Source: Chloracidobacterium validum (lineage in GTDB: Bacteria; Acidobacteriota; Blastocatellia; Chloracidobacteriales; Chloracidobacteriaceae). Taken from it: a stretch of DNA of 64,000 bases. The number at the start of each line of letters is the position of its first letter. Within the stretch, counting starts at the first letter, position 1. Under the pieces are notes generated by a model. That model was not told where the DNA came from, searched no databases, and saw nothing but the letters and a program-made list of their open reading frames with translations. A program made the translations under genes and the position numbers. Below, one piece after another: positions 28,022 to 36,000 of the stretch. Location: contig NZ_CP072648.1 in NCBI RefSeq assembly GCF_018304825.1, positions 1,843,501-1,907,500 of the forward strand. The letters are read 5' to 3'.

Positions 28022-28621
28022 TTAGCGATAGAGCCGCTTCATGGTTTGCTTGATGAGGTAGCTCAGTTCCCGGCTTGTTTCCTCAGCCAGGGTTTGGGCA
28101 ACTGCTTTTTCCACCACTGGTGGAGACCAGCCAAAGTTGATGAGCGCCGAAACGACATCGCGCTTCAGCGGCTCGTCGCCATCCACGGCGGACGGAGCCG
28201 TCGGCTGGGGGAGCGTCACGGCAGGGAGCTTGTCGCGCAGTTCAATAATGATACGCTCGGCCGTCTTTTTTCCGATACCCGGGACGCCGGAAAGCCGCCG
28301 CCCATCACCAGACAAAATCGCCTGCGCCAAGTCAGGTGGCGCAAAGCCGGAAAGCACGGCCAGCGCCATCCGCGCGCCGATCCCGGAAACCGAAAGCAAT
28401 CGCACAAAGAACTCCCGCTCCGTACGGTCATGAAAACCATAAAGCGATAATGCGTCTTCGCGGACGAGCAAGTACGTGTGCAAGACTACGCTTTGCCCGA
28501 CTTCCGGCAGGCGGTCGTACGTGTAAAGCGACACCCCAACGTCGAAGCCCACACCACCCACGCCAATCACGACTGACGCCGACATTTTTTCTAAAAGCGT
28601 TCCAGCAAGCTGACTAATCAC
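28022..28621 (-). CDS. ruvA: Holliday junction branch migration subunit RuvA
   Basis: 199 residues. The start is GTG at 28621, because it gives the standard RuvA beginning (V/M-ISxLxGTLLEK) and has a GGGA ribosome-site remnant eight bases upstream; the longer frame is non-homologous. Domain I (OB fold) includes VVIGVGGVGFDV and LLVREDALSLYGF; domain II has the helix-hairpin-helix pair SVSGIGARMALAVLSG and GVPGIGKKTAERIIIELRDK; domain III is the C-terminal helical bundle that contacts RuvB. RuvA tetramers hold the four-way junction while RuvB drives migration. Neither ruvB nor ruvC is nearby. It is divergent from bchN. Confidence 0.95.
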   Translation of the reverse strand: MISQLAGTLLEKMSASVVIGVGGVGFDVGVSLYTYDRLPEVGQSVVLHTYLLVREDALSLYGFHDRTEREFFVRLLSVSGIGARMALAVLSGFAPPDLAQAILSGDGRRLSGVPGIGKKTAERIIIELRDKLPAVTLPQPTAPSAVDGDEPLKRDVVSALINFGWSPPVVEKAVAQTLAEETSRELSYLIKQTMKRLYR

Positions 28622-28733
28622 CGCGGCCGTCCCTTTCCCAAGGTAGGCAGTTCCGTTGCAGCACACATGTACCATACCGCAATCGGCCTGCCTTTGCCGC
28701 ACGTCTGATGCCCGATACGGAAAGCCGCGCGCG

Positions 28734-28762
28734 TTCTGGGTTGCGAAATGTGTTTTTATAAA
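28734..28762 (+). promoter_or_regulatory. Candidate sigma-70-type promoter for bchN
   Basis: TATAAA at 28757-28762 is preceded, with a 17-base spacer, by TTCTGG at 28734-28739 (three of six matches to the -35 consensus). It lies in the 219-base gap between divergent ruvA and bchN and would give a leader of about 70 bases. TATAAA is nearly symmetrical, so it could also serve the ruvA side. Only motif and spacing support this. Confidence 0.3.
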
Positions 28763-28840
28763 CGAACTTAGGTGCAAGGCAGCTTGTGCATACGATTCGA
28801 CCACGCAAGCGGTCTGAACAACCTACCTGGAGATCCCCCT

Positions 28841-30115
28841 ATGGCGTCGTTGAATGTCATCCGCGAGGCGAGTTGTGCTGAAGGCTTCTGCTCGCTGGGC
28901 TGTATTGCTTGGCTCTACCGCAAAATTCGCGGTTCGTTTTTCCTCATCGTGGGCAGTCATACTTGCCAGTACTTCATGCAATCGGCGTTGAGCGTGATGA
29001 TTTTTTCCGAACCACGCTTTGCCACAGCCATTATCGAAGAAAGCGACTTGGCAGCGAAAACCGCCGACTTCGCCCACCTCGAACTCGACCGCATCGTGGG
29101 TGACATCGTGCGGGAGTACAACCCGACCATCGTGTTTCTGGTTGGCACGTGCCCGGCCGAGATTATCAAGGTTGACCTCCAGAACATCGGCGAAATGCTG
29201 ACGCAAAAATACGGTCGCCCGGTGATGTTCGCGCCGGTTTCCGGGCTTGAACACACCTTTACCCAAGGTGAGGACGGGGTGTTGCAGGCACTGCTCACCA
29301 TTTCACCCGAAGAAGCGCCCGGCACGGCGCGGGAGCTACTCCTGGTCGGCGCGGTCGGCGACCTCGTGGAAGATGAAATCCTGGAGCAACTCGCCGAACT
29401 CGGCATTCCGGTGCGCGGTGTCTTGCCAGCCCGTGATCCCCGCCGCTTGCCGGCCATTGGGCCGAATACGGTCGCCGTCGCGCTTCAGCCTTACCTTTCC
29501 ATGACCATGAACGCGCTCAAGCGCCGGGGTGTGGAAGTCCTTGCCTGCCGAACGCCCATCGGCCCGGCGGCAACCCGGCAGTTTTACGAAGCCATTTGCC
29601 GCGCCTTTGGGAAAGAGCCACCAGACCGCCTGGTGGAACTCGAAGCCGAGGCCTGGGAACGGATCGGGCCGGAGCGCGAAATGCTCATCGGCAAACGCAT
29701 TGCCATCATTGGTGATAACCTGCTCGAACTGCCCATTGCCAACTTGCTCTATGAAATGGGGGCGGAGATTGTCGAACTTTCAACGCCTTACTTCAACCGC
29801 AAAGCCATGGCAGCCGATGTTGCCTGCCTGCCGGATGGACTGACGCTTTACGAGAAACCAGATGTGATCGCGCAAGCCGAGCGGGTGATTGCCCTCAAGC
29901 CCGACCTGACCATCTGTGGGCTGGGGCTGGCCAACCCGTTCGAGTCGCGCGGACTTCCAACCAAGTGGTCAATCGAGTTCACGTTCACGCCGATCCACGG
30001 CTTCAAGCATGCCAAAGACCTTGCGGAAATCATTGCGCGGCCTGTCCGCCGTGGGAACTTGATGGCGCAACGTGGCTGGTATGTTGACCAATCCGCGCCC
30101 CGCGTCCCGGCCTAA
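28841..30115 (+). CDS. bchN: Light-independent protochlorophyllide reductase subunit N
   Basis: 424 residues from ATG 28841 (GGAGA about eight bases upstream). It is a NifD/NifE-like protein. The cysteine ligands of the bridging [4Fe-4S] cluster are visible at C17 (GFCSLGC), C42 (GSHTCQYF) and C104 (VGTCPAE). Their spacing (25 and 62) is close to the 25 and 61 of Rhodobacter capsulatus BchN. With BchB it forms the catalytic heterotetramer that reduces ring D of protochlorophyllide, receiving electrons from the BchL ATPase. This allows chlorophyll synthesis in the dark and at low oxygen. bchB follows after 100 bases; bchL is not in the window. The call is firm. Confidence 0.96.
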   Translation: MASLNVIREASCAEGFCSLGCIAWLYRKIRGSFFLIVGSHTCQYFMQSALSVMIFSEPRFATAIIEESDLAAKTADFAHLELDRIVGDIVREYNPTIVFLVGTCPAEIIKVDLQNIGEMLTQKYGRPVMFAPVSGLEHTFTQGEDGVLQALLTISPEEAPGTARELLLVGAVGDLVEDEILEQLAELGIPVRGVLPARDPRRLPAIGPNTVAVALQPYLSMTMNALKRRGVEVLACRTPIGPAATRQFYEAICRAFGKEPPDRLVELEAEAWERIGPEREMLIGKRIAIIGDNLLELPIANLLYEMGAEIVELSTPYFNRKAMAADVACLPDGLTLYEKPDVIAQAERVIALKPDLTICGLGLANPFESRGLPTKWSIEFTFTPIHGFKHAKDLAEIIARPVRRGNLMAQRGWYVDQSAPRVPA

Positions 30116-30215
30116 GCGCCGCCGTCTCTCTCCCGACCGCCGCCGCAGGTTGTGAGACTGCCGCGGCCGGCGGGTAGGCTTTGATTGTCTTGGTCTTTTT
30201 TTAGGAGTCATATCC

Positions 30216-31865
30216 ATGCGATTGCACTATTGGACGTATGAAGGTCCGGCCCACGTCGGCGCGTGTCGGGTGGGAACCTCAATCCCCGGCGTACATACCG
30301 TGCTCCATGCGCCCGGCGGCGACTCTTACACCAGCGTGTTGTTCACCATGATTGACCGGCAGTGCGGATTTCCAACCGTGACGAACGTCAGTTACGGACG
30401 CAAGGAAGTTTCCACCACCGGCGTGGACCGGATGATGACTGTTGTCGAGCAAGTCGAACGAACGCACAAGCCGCGGGTCATCCAGGTGATTCCAACGTGT
30501 ACGTCCAACCTGCTCCGGGAAGACGTTGGCGGCGCCCTCAATCGCTTACAGCCCCAGTGCGAGGCCCAGCTCGTCTTCCTGCAACTCAATGCGTTCTGCG
30601 AAAAGGAAGACCAGGGCGCGGATATGACCTTTGCCGGACTGGTTGAACAGTTGGCAACGGGCAGCGCGGAACGGACGCCGGAGCCAAGCGTCAACATTCT
30701 CGGCCTCACCAGCCTCGGTTTCCGCCACCGGGATGACCTACGGGAAATCACGCAGATGCTTCACCAGTGCGGGATTCGGGTCAACGCGGCGCTGCCCTTT
30801 GGCGGCTCGGCCGCCGACTTTCACCGCCTAGGACATGCCTGGTTCAACATCGTGCCCTATGCCGAGATTGGGCTGCGCGCGGCCAAGGTGCTGGAGCAAC
30901 GCTTCGGGCAGCCCTACCTGGCCCATGCCCCAATCGGCATTCAAGCCACTCAGGAATTCATTGAACTTGTGCAAGCCAAAGTCGAAGAACTCGGTGGGAA
31001 AACCACCAACTTCCGCCCCCGCCCAGAAACCATGAGCCGTGTCCCATGGTATTCCCGCTCGGCCGACAGCCACTACCTAACGCCGAAACGGTCATTCGTC
31101 TTTGGCGTCGCGTCCCACGCACTCGCCGTCGCTCGGATGATGGAAGAAGAAATTGGCATGCGCCCCCTGGCCGTTGGGACATTCTCCTACGAGCATTCGG
31201 AAGCTTTTCTGAATGAATGTCAGCGCCGTGGTTGGCAGGGTTTTTACTCCGATGACTTCAAAGAGGTTGAACGACAGATTTCAGACCTCATGCCCGACCT
31301 TGTCTTGGGAACCCAAATGGAACGCCATTCAGCGCGACGGCATGAACTGCCGGCGACCGTCATCAGTTGCCCAGCTCACGTCACCGACTTTCCGGCTCGC
31401 TATTCTCCATTTGCAGGTTGGGAAGGCGCTAATGTAATCTTCGACGCAGTAACGCACACATTGACGCTTGGTTTGGAATCGCACTTGATTGATATGTTCC
31501 GCGAAGTACCGGGCGCAGAACATGACTCAGTACTCGGCGCTGTCAGATTGCCAGACTTGCCGCCGGATTCGCCGTCGCCAACGGGTGCCGTCACCAGTGG
31601 GACATCACGCCCGACTGAGCCGGCGGGAGCCACCCAAGCGGCGACGCCAACCGCAGTTGCCACGCCCCCCCAGGCAGTAGCGGCAGGTGAATGGTCCGGT
31701 GATCCACGGTGGACGGATGAGGCGCTAGCGGAGTTGAAAAAAATTCCTTTCTTCATCCGTAAGAAGGCAATGCACAACACTGAGAAATACGCCCGTGAGC
31801 ATGGGCTGCGTGAGATCCTCCCTCAGACCATTCACGCCACGCGGGATGAACTGTCACGCAAGTGA
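30216..31865 (+). CDS. bchB: Light-independent protochlorophyllide reductase subunit B
   Basis: 549 residues; AGGAG nine bases before ATG 30216. The N-terminus MRLHYWTYEGPAHVGACRVG is canonical. D36 (HAPGGDSY) is the unusual aspartate ligand of the BchNB cluster, and IPTCTSNLLRED carries the P-cluster-like site. D284 in RSADSHYLT falls where the proposed proton-donor Asp of R. capsulatus BchB lies (alignment by eye). The C-terminal 55 residues (WTDEALAELKKIPFFIRKKA onward) form the PCP_red domain, separated by a Pro/Ala/Thr-rich linker (about 445-495). The usual FGDATH stretch reads FGVASH here. It forms the enzyme with BchN. Confidence 0.97.
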   Translation: MRLHYWTYEGPAHVGACRVGTSIPGVHTVLHAPGGDSYTSVLFTMIDRQCGFPTVTNVSYGRKEVSTTGVDRMMTVVEQVERTHKPRVIQVIPTCTSNLLREDVGGALNRLQPQCEAQLVFLQLNAFCEKEDQGADMTFAGLVEQLATGSAERTPEPSVNILGLTSLGFRHRDDLREITQMLHQCGIRVNAALPFGGSAADFHRLGHAWFNIVPYAEIGLRAAKVLEQRFGQPYLAHAPIGIQATQEFIELVQAKVEELGGKTTNFRPRPETMSRVPWYSRSADSHYLTPKRSFVFGVASHALAVARMMEEEIGMRPLAVGTFSYEHSEAFLNECQRRGWQGFYSDDFKEVERQISDLMPDLVLGTQMERHSARRHELPATVISCPAHVTDFPARYSPFAGWEGANVIFDAVTHTLTLGLESHLIDMFREVPGAEHDSVLGAVRLPDLPPDSPSPTGAVTSGTSRPTEPAGATQAATPTAVATPPQAVAAGEWSGDPRWTDEALAELKKIPFFIRKKAMHNTEKYAREHGLREILPQTIHATRDELSRK

Positions 31866-31926
31866 AATTCTCACCGGCTGATGTGCGCGCACCAACCGAG
31901 CGACATCCTAAGGAGCCTATTCAGTA

Positions 31927-33000
31927 ATGGGTCTTTACATCGCGATTGGTTTAGTCGTTGTCATTCTCGTTGGCGCCGTCGCATTCTTTTTACTCAAAAG
32001 CAAAAAACCGGAGGAAGCGGGCCTAGGGCTGACTGGAGGCGCGCCGCCAGCCCTAGACAATCGCGCTGAGGAACAGCGCCGACTCGAAGAACAACGCCGT
32101 GCCGAGGAAGCTACCCGGCTTGCCGCCGAAGAAGCCCGCCGTGCTGAGGAGCAGCGCCGACTCGAAGAGCAACGCCGCGCTGAGGAAGCTGCCCGGCTTG
32201 CTGCCGAGGAAGCCCGCCGTGCTGAGGAGCAGCGCCGCGCTGAAGAACAACGCCGTGCTGAAGAACAACGCCGTGCTGAGGAGCAGCGCCGACTCGAAGA
32301 GCAACGCCGCGCTGAGGAAGCTGCCCGGCTTGCTGCCGAGGAAGCCCGCCGTGCCGAGGAGCAACGCCGACTCGAAGAGCAACGCCGCGCCGAGGAAGCC
32401 GCCCGGCTTGCTGCCGAGGAAGCCCGCCGTGCCGAGGAACAACGCCGACTCGAAGAGCAACGCCGCGCCGAGGAAGCCGCCCGGCTTGCTGCCGAGGAAG
32501 CCCGCCGCGCTGAAGAAGCCCGCCGTGCCCTGGAAGCGCAACAGCGAGCGCAGCCGGTTCCAGACTTCGATGTCAACAAGGTGGCCGACCCACCACCACC
32601 CCCAACGACGGGGGAAACTGAGATTCCAGCGTACTTCACGCCACCAGGCAACCAAACCGTTCCGGCTGGCGGACAAGTGGCGGTTGGTGCAAGCCAGCCA
32701 TCACAGCACAAAGCCAGCGAAGACCTGCACAAGATCGCCCAGCGGGTGGCGCGGACGATTGTCAGTGACATCAAAATCTACAATCCGCAGAAAATTGAGC
32801 AGGGCATTGCCCAGAAAAACCTCTATGACCTGCTCAAGAAAGAGTTTGACAGCAGCATCAAAACCTATGAGGACCGAGCTGATCCGCAGGTGCGTGCTGA
32901 GTCAAACTACCTGTATGAACATATCGTCAAGTCACTCTGCAATGGCGACCCATCCGTGCTGGGCATCAACTTCCCCATGGACAAGTTCCGCCAGCCATAA
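31927..33000 (+). CDS. Membrane-anchored Glu/Arg repeat coiled-coil protein with a conserved-looking C-terminal helical domain
   Basis: 357 residues, AAGGAG eleven bases before the ATG. A single N-terminal membrane helix (about 3-22) is followed by a highly charged stretch (about 40-205) made of AEEQRR, LEEQRR and AEEAARLAAEEARR units, which should form one long helix, TolA-like in appearance. A Pro-rich linker (about 218-250) leads to a C-terminal domain (about 260-340, KIAQRVARTIVSDIKIYNP). That kind of domain I associate with acidobacterial and delta-proteobacterial regulators, but I cannot name it with certainty. It lies 61 bases after bchB on the same strand and ahead of a terminator, so it may share the bch transcript. 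TolA homology is not supported beyond composition. Confidence 0.6.
   Translation: MGLYIAIGLVVVILVGAVAFFLLKSKKPEEAGLGLTGGAPPALDNRAEEQRRLEEQRRAEEATRLAAEEARRAEEQRRLEEQRRAEEAARLAAEEARRAEEQRRAEEQRRAEEQRRAEEQRRLEEQRRAEEAARLAAEEARRAEEQRRLEEQRRAEEAARLAAEEARRAEEQRRLEEQRRAEEAARLAAEEARRAEEARRALEAQQRAQPVPDFDVNKVADPPPPPTTGETEIPAYFTPPGNQTVPAGGQVAVGASQPSQHKASEDLHKIAQRVARTIVSDIKIYNPQKIEQGIAQKNLYDLLKKEFDSSIKTYEDRADPQVRAESNYLYEHIVKSLCNGDPSVLGINFPMDKFRQP
32101..32544 (+). repeat. Tandem 78-bp repeats with an internal 18-bp expansion
   Basis: A 78-bp unit (26 codons, AEEAARLAAEEARRAEEQRR plus LEEQRR) occurs at 32101-32178, 32179-32310 (with three extra 18-bp AEEQRR units), 32311-32388, 32389-32466 and a diverged partial copy from 32467. 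Units 3 and 4 are nearly identical at DNA level, so the array is recent or homogenised and is a likely site of length change between strains. Confidence 0.9.
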
Positions 33001-33022
33001 GCGTAAACCACTTCGATGCCCC

Positions 33023-33054
33023 AAAAGCGCCCTCCATGGTGGGGGCGCTTTTTT
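33023..33054 (+). terminator. Rho-independent terminator after the bch transcript
   Basis: AAAAGCGCCC at 33023-33032 pairs with GGGCGCTTTT at 33043-33052 across a ten-base loop, and the T run continues to 33054. On the other strand the stem is followed by the T run complementary to the AAAA arm, so it can work in both directions between the convergent genes ending at 33000 and 33098. Confidence 0.85.
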
Positions 33055-33097
33055 GGCTATGTTGTTTGGTGACGCTGGCCAGGCCAGGAACGCCTGA

Positions 33098-36000
33098 TTA
33101 CCTGGAACGAACTTCCCCAATGACTTGCCATACGCTGTGCCGCCGCCGAATCCAGTAACGGAGCAGGTCCACGCGGTAGGCAAAGGTTTCATCGCCGTGT
33201 TTTTCGAGTACTTCGTTGCGGAATAGTTCTTCAAGCGTCAAACGAATGGTCGTTTCGGAGAGCGTTACCGGATAGTTTGACTCGGCAATCCGCGCTACCA
33301 GTCGCCCGGCCGTGATGACATCGTTTTCGTCAATCAAGGTGTCGGCAGCCAACGCCAAGACCAATTTTTCGTCATCGCTCAACCCATCCCAGAAATACAT
33401 CATTTGCGGGAGCGGGTTATTAACCACTTCTTCGACGATTGTAAGAACATCGGCACGCAATACGTAGTGCCGCTCTTGCTCGTTGAGCAAGTCAACGATG
33501 TTTTGGCAGAGCACCTGCGTGTAAAATGGTTGCCCGGCTGTCAGCCGGACGATCGCATCCACCACGCCACGCCCATAGACGACGCAATCCTTGACCGGGT
33601 CTGTAATCAGACGCCGGGTGTCATTCGGCGTCAGGTAAGACACTTTGCGAAAGAGCGACCGGCGCAGCAGGTCACGCCAGAAACGCCGATCCCGGTCTTC
33701 GAGTCGCCGCGACCCGGTAAAGACAAACGACAACCGCTCGTGGCGGTCGAGCAAGCTTGCCAGAAAGGGCAGCAAGTCACGCGAGAGCTTGCCATCTTCA
33801 ACTTTTGTTTCAAACAGCTCGTACTCATCCACCAACCACACCATTTGCCGGTTGCCAATGTGCCGCAATGCCGCGCCGATGAAATCTCGAAACCGGTCAT
33901 ACGGGTTGCCAGAGTGTCCGCCGGACTCGGCGGTGAAGTCCTGCCCAGACTCAGGCAGCGGGTCGAGGGGCAACCGCGCGAGGGCTTCCGTGATCAGCCG
34001 GGCAACCCGGTTGAAAAACTCACCGTCACTCCGAACGAGCATTTCCTGCATGTCAATGAAAACCGGGGCGAAGGCTTCGCCCAGTCGTCCATTCGCAATC
34101 TGGTAGAGAATGGAGCTTTTTCCGGTGCGGCGCTCACCGCAAAATACGATGACCAAGCCCTGCGGTGTGCCTTCGAGCTTGCGCGCGACATATTGGAAAT
34201 CGTCTTCTCGCCCAAAGAACATGGCCTGCGAGCGAATGGGGTTCCCGACAACATAGGGATTGCGCCCGATGGGGGTGAACTTGCGCAGGGCCGGCGGCAG
34301 CACGTACTCGCGGCTGCGCGCGCGCTGCACAAACCAAGCGCCGGTTCCCCCGCCGGTCATGACCAGCACGCAGACCGCCCAGAACCAACCGCGTAAGTAA
34401 AAAGGTGGATCAATCCACACGATGTAGCGCTGCACAGGCGCATGGCGGCCATACAAGTCACGGCTCAGGGCGCGAACCTCAAAAACATGCTCGCCGGCCG
34501 GGAGACCCGACACGGCATATTCAACGGGCACGGTGACGGCGCTATCTGGTGAAACCTGTCGCCAGTCCGCGTCACGGCCAGCGATTCGGTAGAAGTACGT
34601 GATGGGTCCAGCTTGACTCACCGCCGCGAAGCGAAATTTCAGGCGATGAAAACCGGCACGGAGTGAAACCTTTTTCCCCGTGGCTTCCGTGCCAGCCACG
34701 TCCAGGGCATCCGCTTCCGCGCCATCCACTTCCAGGCGAATGTCCACCGTCGGCGGGCGGGGATTCGGGCGATGCCGCACCAACCCGGCATCCGTTGCCA
34801 TCCAGATGACGCCATCCTGGGTTTCCACCATCATTCGCAGACGTGGACCGCCTAAATCGTAGTGGTCGCGCCGATAGGTCTGCACCACGGTTTCATTGTC
34901 GAGCAAAAATTTGCGCAGGTTGCCGTCCCGCAGCCCAACCCACAGAAAAGACTCCAACGGGTCTGGCTCAACATAGAGTGACTGCACATCTCCCCCCTGC
35001 ACCGCCGCGCGAAACCCATCTGGGACAAAACCCACGCCATCGAAGGTCTCTATGCCCCGTCCGGTTGCCAACCAAAAGCGGCCGGCTCGTGGCTGCTCGA
35101 CGATGGCGCGCACATCGAGGCTTTCCAGCCCAAGTGTGGCGCCGATGACAACGAGTTCAGCCGTGCTTGGCTCGTAACGGTACGCACCCTCGCTGGTGGC
35201 AAGCCACACGGCCCCGGAGCGGGAGAGCATGGCCATGCGGACTTCCCCATCGAGCGGAATGGCTTCGCTATCCAACTTGAGCGTTTCAGGGTCGAGTTTG
35301 AACAGGGCTTTTGCGGTTGCCACCCAGAGCGTTTGGCGCGTCGCGTCGAGGAGCAGTGAGCGCACTTGGGCAAAGGGCCGGTCGCCAGCGCTCACCGGTC
35401 GGACGCTGGACCCATCCCACAGCCAAAGCCCTTGTTCCGCTCCAACCCACAGACGCTGGTCGGTCGCCAGCAAGGCCCGAACCGCCAGCGTTGACAGCTC
35501 CGGGCGCAGGCTCTGGAACTGAATCCCATCAAAGGCATAGACGCCGCGCGCGGTGCCCACCCAGAGACCACGCCCATCGGCGCGCGGCGCGATCGCGTAA
35601 ACATCGCTGTCAGGCAGTCCCCGGCTGGTGTCAAACACCACAAAACTGTAGGCATCATGCCGCAGCGCCCCGTTGCGGGTGGCAAACCAGATGTTTTGTT
35701 CGAGGTCACAGGTCACACTGGTGACGTCGGTATCCGTGAGAAGTTCCGCCGTCTCGTTCCGGCGCGGGTCATAGACCAGAACACCCCGCCCGTCGGCGCG
35801 GGCGCACCACACCCGCCCCTCACTGTCCACACAGCAAGCGCGCAATGGCTGCTGGAGCAGCGCGCCGGACACCGCAGTGAGGGGTCCACCCGGCGGAGCC
35901 ATCCACAATCCAGTTGCGGTGGCGCACCACAGCGTCGGCTCATAGGGATCGGCGGCGATGCCATACACTGCCTCGGTGGTCGGTTGGGTGAGCCAAGGTA

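Noticed and set aside
31935-32774. Long open frames on the minus strand across the repeat-rich gene (Ser/Ala/Arg-rich and Leu/Gly-rich products).
   Set aside because: They are by-products of the tandem GC-rich repeats; the plus-strand frame has a ribosome site, a membrane helix and a sensible C-terminal domain.
31927-33000. Calling the coiled-coil gene tolA.
   Set aside because: The resemblance is only in Ala/Glu/Arg repeats; the C-terminal domain is not TolA domain III.
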